DNA from: a virus
IMG/VR virus record: IMGVR_UViG_3300049617_000013
Location: 1 to 21,799 of that record
DNA length: 21,799 nucleotides
Strand: one strand, 5' to 3'
Part shown: positions 1-7,016 of the stretch, one piece after another
How positions within the stretch are numbered: the first letter of the stretch is position 1
How the letters are laid out: every line of letters begins with the position of its first letter
Notes under the pieces: generated by a model
Databases searched by the model: none
Told to the model about the DNA's origin: nothing
What the model saw: only the letters and a program-made list of their open reading frames with translations
Translations under genes and position numbers: made by a program

Positions 1-1198
1 CGAGCGGAAAATCCTGCGTGACGCGGCCTTGCACAGCCTGCGCGGCCGTGTTGATCCACGATTGCGCCTGCTGCATCTGATAGTCCTGATCGACGTCGAC
101 ATAAGACGGGATCAGTTCGTTGTAGGCGGCGAGCGCATCATTGCCCTGCGCCAGCTTCCAACTGAGAATGTCCCCATCAGCGGCGTCGATCGCGACCGAT
201 GGCGCAGCCCAGGCGCCGCCGCGGATGGCGATGCGGCCAAGATTGTCCTCGTACAGTTCGGCATCGCCGGCCGCGACAGCACGGCGCAGGACGTCGGCCG
301 GGTCCTCGCTGAAATCATAGGAAAAGCCGCAGGCGTAGCGCGGTTCATTGCCGCCGGCTTTCAGTGGAACGGCCTCATCGCAACGATTGGCGTAATTGGT
401 GAACGACTCGACATTGATCCAGTCGAGCGGCTGATTCATGCCGTCAGGATGGTGAATATAATCGAGGATGCAGAGACTCAGATTCTGCGTCCAGGCCCAG
501 GTGCTCGAGTCGGTCGCCGATTGCACCTCGACCCGCGGGTCCCACACCAGCGCCGCGCGGATGACGGCGCGAACTTGCGTGTCATAGCTCTGCGGGTAGG
601 TGCTAAAGAAATTGGCTTGCGGCACCGAATTGAAAACCGCGACCAGATAGGCGATGCCTTTGAGCTGGTACGCCGCGCCCCAGACGTCCGACCAAACCGA
701 ACTGAGAATGCTCGACGCCGATTGCGTCGCTGCGCCAAGATGCGCCTCAAGAACAACCGCGCTCGGCGTGATCACATTGTACGGCGCCGATGTAACATTG
801 CCGCCGGCGGCGCCGGCGTCGGTCAGCACTTCCTGATCGGCGATCCAGAATTCCTCGAAAGCGTCGATCCGGTCGCTCATCATCATGATCGACTGATAGA
901 GATTGCCGTTGCGGCTATCCCAAAAGTTTCTCACGCCGCCGATCTTAACGCGGCCATAAGCGCGCACGCGCGGCGCGAGCGCCTGGCTGACTACGGCCTG
1001 TTCATTCTCATTGGCGGCGGCCGTCTGCGCCGTTTTCGGTTTCGGCTGCAGCATCGAGCCGAGCGCCAACGATGCAGCGATCGTGGCGGCGCCGACAACC
1101 GCAGTACCGACGACAGTTGCCAGCGTCAGGCTGCCGATCAGCGTCACGTCGGCAACATCGAAAGCCGACAGGATAGCGAGCCCGATGACTTCCGGCAT
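1..1198 (-). CDS. Phage tail-tip / central tail hub protein, 3' end cut by window
   Basis: The frame is open without interruption from an ATG at 1198 to the left edge, giving 399 residues of a longer protein. The N-terminus has a long hydrophobic, Ala/Val-rich stretch (about residues 5-50), a usual feature of these tail-tip proteins. It is followed by a segment on the pattern 'RAYGRVKIGG', then 'GIAYLVAVF', then 'VWDPR' and 'WTQNLSLCILDYIHHPDG' (about residues 230-260), and later 'GRIAIRGGAW'. This order matches the tip-attachment / J-like tail proteins of siphoviruses, which form the central hub and fibre base and contact the host cell. It is the last gene of the visible late operon, and its start overlaps the previous stop (TGATG). 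The receptor-binding portion would lie beyond the window. The family assignment is from recognised motifs; the exact subfamily is not certain. Confidence 0.85.
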   Translation of the reverse strand, partial: MPEVIGLAILSAFDVADVTLIGSLTLATVVGTAVVGAATIAASLALGSMLQPKPKTAQTAAANENEQAVVSQALAPRVRAYGRVKIGGVRNFWDSRNGNLYQSIMMMSDRIDAFEEFWIADQEVLTDAGAAGGNVTSAPYNVITPSAVVLEAHLGAATQSASSILSSVWSDVWGAAYQLKGIAYLVAVFNSVPQANFFSTYPQSYDTQVRAVIRAALVWDPRVEVQSATDSSTWAWTQNLSLCILDYIHHPDGMNQPLDWINVESFTNYANRCDEAVPLKAGGNEPRYACGFSYDFSEDPADVLRRAVAAGDAELYEDNLGRIAIRGGAWAAPSVAIDAADGDILSWKLAQGNDALAAYNELIPSYVDVDQDYQMQQAQSWINTAAQAVQGRVTQDFPL

Positions 1199-1599
1199 CA
1201 GACGCTCCAGGCCGCGCGCGCCGGATGACTCACCAGTGCGACGCCGAGATCGGCCTTGATCGCCCAGCCGCGCAGCAGCCGGATGGCGCCGACATAGCCA
1301 AAATCAGTTTTGACGAGGCCGATATCGCCGGGCAGCGGATCGTCGGTAAATGATAGCCCAACGCGGCGCGCCAGATCGCTGACCAGCGCCAACTCGCCGC
1401 CAGCACTATCGACGATGCGCTTGGCAGCCAGCGCGTTGCGATAGGCGCCGCGAAGCTCGCGTGCCGGATCAACGCCGATGCGAACAGAAACCCATTCGGC
1501 CATCCACAACAGGCAGTCGCACTCGCCCCATACAAAGCGCCGGCCGGCGCCTGCGCGCAGGAACGCGACGAGATCGGGGCAGTTCAAAAAGTCGGCCAT
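1198..1599 (-). CDS. NlpC/P60-like tail protein of the DUF6950 type
   Basis: A protein of 133 residues. Near the N-terminus the motif 'FVWGECDCLLWMAEW' places a Cys (residue 29) where NlpC/P60-like cysteine peptidases have their nucleophile. Further on are 'RGAYRN', a 'GGELALV' stretch and 'LPGDIGLV', the order typical of DUF6950 phage proteins. Where a papain-like enzyme would carry the catalytic His in an 'HVG' motif, this protein has 'GYVGAI', so it is probably not an active peptidase; this is inference. In gene transfer agents and related siphoviruses a peptidase-like gene occupies the same place, directly before the tail-tip gene, and is thought to act in tail assembly or cell-wall passage. 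The start overlaps the end of the preceding gene by 16 bp, and its stop overlaps the next start. Confidence 0.75.
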   Translation of the reverse strand: MADFLNCPDLVAFLRAGAGRRFVWGECDCLLWMAEWVSVRIGVDPARELRGAYRNALAAKRIVDSAGGELALVSDLARRVGLSFTDDPLPGDIGLVKTDFGYVGAIRLLRGWAIKADLGVALVSHPARAAWSV

Positions 1600-2153
1600 C
1601 GGATCGCTTTGTTGACCAGCGTTGCGACCTGCACCAAGCCGAGATCGCCGGGAAAGCGCGCCTCTTGATCGCGATCGGCATAGAGGCCGGAAATCGGCCG
1701 GCGCCGCGCCGTCCAGCGGCCCTCCACCGCAAGCGTGATGGTCCGCGTGTCGGCGCCGGTCGCCTCATGTGTCATGACATCCATCGCGCCAGTGCGCAGC
1801 GCATAAGGCATGTCGAGCGGCTGCCAGTGCGGATCGAAGAATTGCAGATAGATGGCGGCAGTGCGGCCTTTGACGTCCGCAGCGGAATTTGCCGCCTTAG
1901 CGACCATGTCGGGATCGACGCCGGATAGCGTCAGTTTCATCGGCGAGGCACTGGTACCGATCGAGGCGTCGAGGCCGCTCACCGTGCCGAATTCACCAAG
2001 CCCCGACCACTCATTACTGTCTGTGGTTTTCAGCACGCCGAAACCGCCCCACACGCGGCGTGGATCTCCAGCAAAATCGAGGAAGGCGAGCAGCGACGCG
2101 CGGACCGTCGAGCCGCCGAGCGCCGCGGCGATGGTGTCGGAGAAAAACGGCAT
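1584..2153 (-). CDS. Distal tail protein (siphophage tail component)
   Basis: A protein of 189 residues. The early part, 'VRASLLAFLDFAGDPRRVWGGFG', then 'GLGEFGTVSGLDAS', 'LTLSGVDPDMVAKA', 'GRTAAIYLQFFD', 'GAMDVMT' and 'LAVEGRWTARRRPISGLYADRDQEARFPGDLGL', is the conserved order of a small tail protein found in alphaproteobacterial siphophages between the tape measure and the peptidase-like gene. By position it corresponds to a distal tail or hub-ring component that joins the tail tube to the tip; that role is inferred from gene order. It starts 6 bp after the tape-measure stop, and its 3' end overlaps the next gene by 16 bp. No signal peptide, membrane segment or catalytic motif is visible. 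Confidence 0.75.
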   Translation of the reverse strand: MPFFSDTIAAALGGSTVRASLLAFLDFAGDPRRVWGGFGVLKTTDSNEWSGLGEFGTVSGLDASIGTSASPMKLTLSGVDPDMVAKAANSAADVKGRTAAIYLQFFDPHWQPLDMPYALRTGAMDVMTHEATGADTRTITLAVEGRWTARRRPISGLYADRDQEARFPGDLGLVQVATLVNKAIRWPTF

Positions 2154-2158
2154 GGCGC

Positions 2159-4081
2159 CTAACCGTTGCGGCGCTGCAGCTCGGCCAGACGGCCCGGCAG
2201 CGCCTTGTCATAGGCGCCAAGGCCCGCGGCAACGCCTCGATGCACCATCGACTGGACTTCCATGTTGCCGGTCGGATTGTTGACCGTGACATTGATATTT
2301 GCCGAGGATGACGACGAGGAATTCATGCGCGACACCGGGATCACGGTCGCCGGGCCGGTCACGATTTCCGGGCCGGCCTCGCCGGTCACGCCGAACTGGC
2401 CCGCCGGAATGTTGCCGCCGGCGGCGTGAAAACCAGAGAACATGGATGCGAAAGCGCCGAAAATGCCGCCAGTGGCACCAGGCGTCTGGCTGGCAAAGCC
2501 GAGCAACTGTGCAAACGGACCTGAGCCGGTAAAAACCGCCTGCAGCAAGTCCTTATTCAGCGATTGCAAGATGCTCTTGATTTCTTCACTGCCTTTCTTG
2601 GCATGCGTTTCCATGTTTTCGAACACGTCGGCCATATCCTGACCAAGCGCTTTGGCTGCATCCTGCACGGCGCGAAAGGCATATTGACTCTGCATCAGCG
2701 CCGTCGCTGCAGAATTCACGCGGCCCGTCACCTGCTCGAAGCTCGCCGCCTGGTCGGCATTCAACTTGATTCCGGCCGCGCTCAAGGCCTGCTGTGCGCT
2801 CATGGTCGCGCGGTATTTTGTGTAAGCCTCGATCTGCGCATTGGTGACGTTTTCGCCGTCACGTTCCGCAGCCTGCAGCAAGCCCAGCTCGGCGCGCAAG
2901 GTCTGCAGCGCCGCCTCGTTTTTACCTATGCCGAGCGTATCGGCCTCCATCGCCGCGACGTGCTTGTTGAGCGCGGCAACTTCGCGCTCATAGCGACTCG
3001 TCCCCTCATTCGGATCGGTATGGGCAAGCTTGGTCGGCGCGCCGGTCGGCTGCGCTTGCGGATGGATGGTGATCACGCCGGCGCGGCGGCCCATTTCATC
3101 CTGAATGCGCTGCACTTCGCCGAGATTGTGCGCGAGCTGGGCCGCGGCTTTCGCCGCCTCAAGCTCGTCATCGGTCATGCCCCTGAGGCCGCCGAAACTT
3201 CGCTCGATCGCGCCAGCAATGGCATCGAGGATGCCGCCGACATTGAGCGCGTCGTAAAGCTGCGGGCCGAGCTGGCCGATCAATTGGCCAATCTCGACGA
3301 TCGCACCCTTGAAACCGGCCTTGAAACGAACCGTCGACGCATCCCATTGACGGTCGAATTCCGCAGCCTCGGCGACCATGTCCTTATCGATGACGGCGCC
3401 GGCTTCCTGCGCGCCGGCGACGAGCGCCTCGAATTTAGCCGGCCCCTGGCCGAGAGCATCGGCGAAATTCTGCGACAGGCCGAGCGCCTGCGCCAATTGC
3501 GAGCGCACCGGCCCGATGGCGTTGGCAAACAGGCCAGCCAGCGACGTCAATAGCTGGCTCATGGAAACCAGTTTTCCGTTGCTGTCGGTCAGTGCGACGT
3601 TGTTGGCGTCGAATTCCTGTTTCAGGATATTATTGTTTGCCACGGCATCGGCGAGCAATTGCGACAGATGCTGCAGGCCGCCATTGGTGTCGCTGGCCGA
3701 AACGCCGGACACGTTGAGCGCAAATTGCTGCGCCTGCACCTGATCGGTCGATTGTCCCGTCCGGCTCGCCAGTTGCTCGATCTGCTGGAAACTATCGAGC
3801 AGCGCCTTCACTTTGTCGGCGACATAATCGATGCCCAGCGCCGCGGCGAGACTCTGCACCGGCGCGCCGGCAAATTTCAGAATGCCGTCGAGGCTCGACT
3901 TGACGCCCTGCATATCGCCGGCGGCTTTATCGCTCGCCGTGTGAATGCGGGCGATATTGTCCGACATATCCTGCGTGCGCTGGTCGACCAGCTTGGCGAG
4001 TTGCTCGACGGCATCGCCGAATTGCGACGTGTCGGCCTCAAACGAGGTCGACAGTGTCGGCATGCCGGTTGAATTAGCCAT
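2159..4081 (-). CDS. Tail tape measure protein
   Basis: A protein of 640 residues, the longest in the late operon and placed directly after the chaperone gene, as tape measure proteins are. The N-terminal half is Ala/Gln/Asp-rich helix with heptad-like character. A hydrophobic, Gly-rich segment near residues 240-300 ('FKGAIVEIGQLIGQLG') could insert in the host membrane. The C-terminus has the sequence 'FHAAGGNIPAGQFGVTGEAGPEIV', a pattern very common at the end of tape measure proteins, then a Ser run and 'INVTVNNPTG'. The protein sets tail length; at the usual rough 0.15 nm per residue it predicts a tail near 95 nm, so a fairly short siphovirus tail. Its ATG lies within the end of the -1 chaperone frame (8-bp overlap), coupling the two. 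Confidence 0.9.
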   Translation of the reverse strand: MANSTGMPTLSTSFEADTSQFGDAVEQLAKLVDQRTQDMSDNIARIHTASDKAAGDMQGVKSSLDGILKFAGAPVQSLAAALGIDYVADKVKALLDSFQQIEQLASRTGQSTDQVQAQQFALNVSGVSASDTNGGLQHLSQLLADAVANNNILKQEFDANNVALTDSNGKLVSMSQLLTSLAGLFANAIGPVRSQLAQALGLSQNFADALGQGPAKFEALVAGAQEAGAVIDKDMVAEAAEFDRQWDASTVRFKAGFKGAIVEIGQLIGQLGPQLYDALNVGGILDAIAGAIERSFGGLRGMTDDELEAAKAAAQLAHNLGEVQRIQDEMGRRAGVITIHPQAQPTGAPTKLAHTDPNEGTSRYEREVAALNKHVAAMEADTLGIGKNEAALQTLRAELGLLQAAERDGENVTNAQIEAYTKYRATMSAQQALSAAGIKLNADQAASFEQVTGRVNSAATALMQSQYAFRAVQDAAKALGQDMADVFENMETHAKKGSEEIKSILQSLNKDLLQAVFTGSGPFAQLLGFASQTPGATGGIFGAFASMFSGFHAAGGNIPAGQFGVTGEAGPEIVTGPATVIPVSRMNSSSSSSANINVTVNNPTGNMEVQSMVHRGVAAGLGAYDKALPGRLAELQRRNG

Positions 4082-4301
4082 CGGGATAAAGCTCTTTCAA
4101 TTCGTCCAGCTCATCGCGCGTCAGCGTGTCATCGTCGGGAACGCTGTTCGCTTCGATATAGCCGTCGACAGCCGCCGCGATCTCCGCGATCGTCGCGGAC
4201 CAAAAAGCAGTGGGCGTCCAGCCGAGCGCACCACAACAGACCTCAATGTAACGGCGCCAAGGGATCGGCCCGTCTAACTCGTCTCCCTTGCGCCGCTGTC
4301 T
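4074..4301 (-). CDS. Second tail assembly chaperone domain, reached by -1 frameshift
   Basis: An open frame of 75 codons (stop TAA at 4074-4076) lies one base back from the upstream chaperone frame. It contains no ATG, GTG or early TTG, so it can hardly be translated on its own. Its product contains 'WRRYIEVCCGALGWTPTAF' followed by 'WSATIAEIAAAVDGYIEAN', the Trp/Pro/Phe-Trp pattern of the small GTA/phage tail assembly chaperones (Phage_TAC_6, rcc01693-like). It ends in an acidic tail rich in Asp, Glu and Leu. Zero-frame codons GAA AAA AAA at 4309-4301 give a canonical A AAA AAA slippery heptamer; a -1 slip continues as AGA CAG. The fused product would be about 181 residues (GTG start at 4618). 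This mirrors the lambda gpG/gpGT arrangement. The frame and heptamer are seen directly; the frameshift is inferred. Confidence 0.75.
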   Translation of the reverse strand, partial: RQRRKGDELDGPIPWRRYIEVCCGALGWTPTAFWSATIAEIAAAVDGYIEANSVPDDDTLTRDELDELKELYPDG

Positions 4302-4618
4302 TTTTTTTCGGCTTCGCCGGTCAGCTCGAACATGATGGCGCGGGTCACGGCCGTTCCCGCTCTGATCAGATCGTGCGTGTTCAGCTTTTTGACCTTTTTC
4401 AAAGCCACGACCGGGTCAGAAACAGCCTTGTCCATGCACATCAGCGCCTGGCGCACCGTATGCAAACTTTGCCCCTCCAGCCGCCGCACGATCTCCTTGA
4501 AGCCGTAGGCACCGCTTTGCACTTCAAGCGCGGCAAGGTTTTCAGCCGTCGCGACCAGCACGAATTTCTGGCCGGCAGCCTCAAACGGCACTTCGCCGCG
4601 CGCCTGATTGATCTTCAC
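4274..4618 (-). CDS. Tail assembly chaperone, GTA family (Phage_TAC_11-like)
   Basis: A protein of 114 residues from a GTG at 4618. The N-terminal pattern 'NQARGEVPFEAAGQKFVLVATAENLAALE' is that of the 'gene transfer agent family protein' group, small helical chaperones that coat the tape measure during tail assembly and are absent from the finished tail. The GTG start is preferred to the ATG at 4642 because GGGAGG lies about 9 bases upstream and family members begin close to the RGEV motif; the ATG would add 8 residues. The C-terminus is charged (EAEKKDSGARETS) and carries the A8 run that probably lets some ribosomes slip into the -1 frame to make a longer form. It lies between the tail tube and tape measure genes, the expected position. 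Confidence 0.8.
   Translation of the reverse strand: MKINQARGEVPFEAAGQKFVLVATAENLAALEVQSGAYGFKEIVRRLEGQSLHTVRQALMCMDKAVSDPVVALKKVKKLNTHDLIRAGTAVTRAIMFELTGEAEKKDSGARETS
4301..4308 (-). promoter_or_regulatory. A8 slippery site for -1 programmed ribosomal frameshift
   Basis: Eight consecutive A on the coding strand, in phase as GAA AAA AAA GAC in the zero frame. The heptamer A AAA AAA allows both tRNAs to re-pair after a one-base slip back. The zero frame stops only 8 codons later, at 4274-4276, while the -1 frame stays open to 4074. No downstream pseudoknot was resolved by eye. Confidence 0.7.
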
Positions 4619-4775
4619 AATCCCGACCCTCCCGAAAGGCATCGCGCGTCGCCAGCGCGGCCAGCAATTGCGCCTCGACCGGCTCGCCCCGTTCCTGCCT
4701 GGCGCGCAGATTCCAAATCTGCCGCGACAAGGCCAGAACGAAAGGCGACGCCGGCGCGCACCGATCTAAAAACAA
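4581..4775 (-). CDS. Uncertain small protein between tail tube and chaperone
   Basis: A possible product of 64 residues starting at TTG 4775. The reading frame looks coding: high G/C at third positions and a helical, charged composition such as 'SRQIWNLRARQERGEPVEAQ'. Against it stand the rare TTG start, no clear ribosome binding site, and a 38-bp overlap with the chaperone gene. A competing 55-codon frame begins with ATG at 4782, overlapping the tail-tube stop, and ends exactly at the chaperone GTG (GTGA). It therefore has ideal translational coupling, but its product is Gly/Ala/Arg-rich and looks like a shadow frame. At most one of the two is likely to be real. No family is recognised. Confidence 0.35.
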   Translation of the reverse strand: MFLDRCAPASPFVLALSRQIWNLRARQERGEPVEAQLLAALATRDAFREGRDCEDQSGARRSAV

Positions 4776-4781
4776 GCGTCA

Positions 4782-5189
4782 TCAGGTCGCGTTGATGATG
4801 CCACTCGCCTCGATGGTGATGGAAAACGACAGCTCTTTCTGCTCGTCGCCGCTGCCCTCAAGCTTGGTGACATAGAGGGTTGAGCATTGCAGCGTTTTCC
4901 AGTTCGGCACGATGATCTCGCTGTCGACAGCGGTTTGCAGGCGCGCAGCCTCCATGACTGCAACGGCCGTGGCGTCGCTGTCGAAAAGGACCGTGCCGTC
5001 GACACTAAATTTCTGCACGCCCATTTCGATTTCCTGATTGAGGATGCCGGCATTGACCGAATCCTGCGACGTCACGTCGACCGTCGAATTATTGAGCGTG
5101 AACTTGCGCGACTTGAGGCCGCCGACGGTCACATAGACGCCGCCGACCTTTACTTTCCAGAGCATCGCGCGGCCGAGTTGCTTTGACAT
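4782..5189 (-). CDS. Major tail (tail tube) protein
   Basis: A protein of 135 residues that begins 'MSKQLGRAMLWKVKVGGVYVTVGGLKSRKFTLNN' and continues with 'VDVTSQDS', 'FSVDGTVLFDS' and a closing beta-rich segment 'LSFSITIEASGIINAT'. The start, a gly-rich beta hairpin, 'VDVTS' and the length match the small tail tube proteins of siphoviruses (TP901-1 / phi13-like group). These stack as hexamer rings to form the tail tube. An AAGGAG sequence sits about 9 bases before the ATG, stronger than for its neighbours, which fits a protein needed in many copies. It follows the neck genes and precedes the chaperone and tape measure, the standard order. Confidence 0.85.
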   Translation of the reverse strand: MSKQLGRAMLWKVKVGGVYVTVGGLKSRKFTLNNSTVDVTSQDSVNAGILNQEIEMGVQKFSVDGTVLFDSDATAVAVMEAARLQTAVDSEIIVPNWKTLQCSTLYVTKLEGSGDEQKELSFSITIEASGIINAT

Positions 5190-5222
5190 GACGTGTGTCT
5201 CCTTTTTCGCAGTTGAAGCGGC

Positions 5223-5639
5223 CTATTTCTCTGCCGCGATGACTCCGACGCGCACCGTGCCGGGATAGGTGATCCCGTCAGCGGGCTTGAACGTCACAAA
5301 GCCGACGAGCTGCGTGATGACGGTGCCAAAACCTTCGACCGTGAAGGTCTGCATGTGCAGCACCGGCCGCATCACGCCGAAAATCTGATGCACTTGTTTC
5401 TGGCCGCCACCGCGCGACCAGATGCGCAGCGTCAGCGTCGCGTCATAGCCATCCGACAGCGACGCATCCTCTTGCACCACCGACCACTCGCCGACCTCGA
5501 CGTAAGGAAAGCCGGTGTAATTTTCCGGAACATCATCCTTGATGCCGTTGGCGCCATCGGCCAGCAGCGCCGTCACGGCTTGCGCGCCGGCCAATGCCGC
5601 GACGATTGCGGCCTGAATGCCGCCGAGATCGGGAACCAT
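5223..5639 (-). CDS. Tail completion protein, DUF3168-like
   Basis: A protein of 138 residues. It opens with 'IQAAIVAALAGAQAVTALL', continues with 'GFPYVEVGEWSVVQED', 'YDATLTLRIWSRGGGQKQVHQIFGVMRPVLH' and 'ITQLVGFVTF'. This is the characteristic arrangement of DUF3168 (gp17-like) tail terminator proteins, which cap the tail tube and allow head joining. The ATG at 5639 is chosen because it lies just after the stop of the HK97 gp10-like gene (5644) and because the conserved helix follows it directly; an earlier in-frame opening only covers its neighbour. A 33-bp gap with a ribosome binding site separates it from the tail tube gene. Confidence 0.85.
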   Translation of the reverse strand: MVPDLGGIQAAIVAALAGAQAVTALLADGANGIKDDVPENYTGFPYVEVGEWSVVQEDASLSDGYDATLTLRIWSRGGGQKQVHQIFGVMRPVLHMQTFTVEGFGTVITQLVGFVTFKPADGITYPGTVRVGVIAAEK

Positions 5640-5643
5640 CGGG

Positions 5644-6114
5644 TCAGCCGACGGCTTCCGCCAGCGCCGATTTGGCGATGTCACCGAGAGCGGCATGCAC
5701 CTGGCCGATCGTCTGATGATAGGCCGGCCAGAAAAACGGATGCGGCGGCGTGCCTGGATGCGTGCGGTAGACCTTGCGCTTGCGACCCTTGCGATTGACG
5801 TAGCCCGCGCCTTTGACGCCTGCGCGCGTGCCAAATTCGACAAAGCGGCCGTAATAGGCGGCGCCGGCGCCGGCGACGACCTCGACATGAAACGCATTGC
5901 CACGATCGAGCGTGAACTTGACGTCGATGCTGGCGCGCAGTGTGCCAGGCGGCTCGTGAAATGGCGCGTCAACCTGCGTCGGACAAAGGCTTTGCGCGAC
6001 GGCGACCATCTGATAGGCGGCAGCGGAAAATTCGCCCTCGACGCGCGAATAGAGTGCCGGCGCACAATTGCGCGCGGCCGACAGCCACTCGGCTTTGCCT
6101 TTCCAACCGGCCAT
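5644..6114 (-). CDS. HK97 gp10-like neck / tail completion protein
   Basis: A protein of 156 residues. The signature is central: 'GTLRASIDVKF', then 'EVVAGAGAAYYGRFVEFGTR' and, after a basic linker, 'PHPFFWPAYHQ'. 'YYGRFVEFGT' followed by a 'HPFFRPA'-like motif defines the HK97 gp10 family, which acts in the head-tail neck. The ATG at 6114 overlaps the TGA of the head closure gene (TGATG), so the two are translationally coupled. A basic stretch 'NRKGRKRKVYR' between the two signature motifs is a little unusual but common in this family. The next start lies 5 bp upstream of its stop position on the coding strand, keeping the operon compact. Confidence 0.88.
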   Translation of the reverse strand: MAGWKGKAEWLSAARNCAPALYSRVEGEFSAAAYQMVAVAQSLCPTQVDAPFHEPPGTLRASIDVKFTLDRGNAFHVEVVAGAGAAYYGRFVEFGTRAGVKGAGYVNRKGRKRKVYRTHPGTPPHPFFWPAYHQTIGQVHAALGDIAKSALAEAVG

Positions 6115-6464
6115 CAGATTGCCACACCGCTTTCGACCGCCATTGAGATCAGGCCCGATCGGCGATCGAACGGATTGACCGAGCGGATATTCCAAAATTC
6201 GGTCACGCCGGCGAACGTGATCTCGACCGACCATTCCGGCGTCACTTGCATGGTTTGCGAGTCGCGCCGGACGGTCAGCGTCGCCATGCGCGGCGAGGCT
6301 TCGCGGCCGGCGTCGCGCGCTTCCTGGCCGCGCTCGGCGACCAGCTCGGCCCAACGCTCGAATTGCGGCGCCCAGGCGCGCTGCGCACGGCCGCCCATGC
6401 CGTCTCCGGTATCGGCGGCGAGCTGGCGAAACGTCGCGCGCTTGTCGAGCTGGCCGGTCCGCAT
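6114..6464 (-). CDS. Head closure protein (head-tail adaptor)
   Basis: A protein of 116 residues beginning 'MRTGQLDKRATFRQ', followed by 'ADTGDGMGGRAQRAWAPQFERWAELVAERGQE' and ending with 'EWSVEITFAGVTEFWNIRSVNPFDRRSGLISMAVES'. The opening 'G.LD.R.T...' and the closing 'W.IRSV.P.D.R...I...' with 'VES' are the marks of the SPP1 gp16 / head-tail adaptor family, a small beta barrel that closes the portal channel after packaging. It stands between the connector-side genes and the gp10-like gene, the normal place. The start is 10 bp past the preceding stop and its own stop overlaps the next ATG. Confidence 0.87.
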   Translation of the reverse strand: MRTGQLDKRATFRQLAADTGDGMGGRAQRAWAPQFERWAELVAERGQEARDAGREASPRMATLTVRRDSQTMQVTPEWSVEITFAGVTEFWNIRSVNPFDRRSGLISMAVESGVAI

Positions 6465-6473
6465 GTGTGGATA

Positions 6474-6992
6474 TCAGTTCGACGTGCCGAGCGCCGTGAT
6501 GCGGTATTTAACGGACGTGCCGGAACCGGAATTTGCGACCTTGAGCAGATCGCCGGTCGAAGGCGTCACCGCCCAGCCGGCCTTGCTGTAAACGACCATC
6601 CGGTCGCCAGGCCCCAGCGTCCAGCTATGGGTTGCACCGCCAAAGCCGGCGATAAACTGATTGGATGCCGTAGCGCCGACGATGACGCTATTGGTATTGC
6701 CGGCGTCGGCTTCGATCTCAAGCGCCTTGATATGACCAAAGGTCAACGTGTTGCCGAGATTGTCAGTCAGCGCGCCGGCAAAATCGAGATTTTCCGAAGC
6801 CGAGGCCGACAGCGTGCGCTCGCCGGTGAACAGCGTATCGGCCTGTCCGGTCGCCGTGCCGCTGTCGAGCGGAATCGGCGCCAGCGATTGCTTGGTGAAC
6901 GTCGTCAGGTCGTTTTGCGTGCTGTAGGCGCTAGCACCGGAATAGGTGCCCTCGATGCCAGCATGGATTTTGGAGACGAGATTGGTTGTCAT
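6474..6992 (-). CDS. Phage structural protein of unknown role
   Basis: A protein of 172 residues, rich in Thr, Ser, Gly and Ala, with alternating hydrophobic patterns that suggest beta structure and no membrane segment or signal peptide. A central stretch, 'LTFGHIKALEIEADAGNTNSVIVG', followed by 'GPGDRMVVYSKAGWAVTP', recalls proteins found near the neck genes of alphaproteobacterial phages. This pattern, in which an azimuthal surface or fibre-like domain is described by conserved hydrophobic strands, would suit a virion surface or neck-decoration protein, but no function can be assigned. It lies between the connector and the head closure gene, so a virion role is likely from context. Confidence 0.7.
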   Translation of the reverse strand: MTTNLVSKIHAGIEGTYSGASAYSTQNDLTTFTKQSLAPIPLDSGTATGQADTLFTGERTLSASASENLDFAGALTDNLGNTLTFGHIKALEIEADAGNTNSVIVGATASNQFIAGFGGATHSWTLGPGDRMVVYSKAGWAVTPSTGDLLKVANSGSGTSVKYRITALGTSN

Positions 6993-7016
6993 GTGTAGCC
7001 CCGATGTTTGCTTTGC

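Noticed and set aside
29-1228. Plus-strand open frame of 399 codons
   Set aside because: Antisense to the tail-tip gene, whose minus-strand frame is fully open and contains known motifs.
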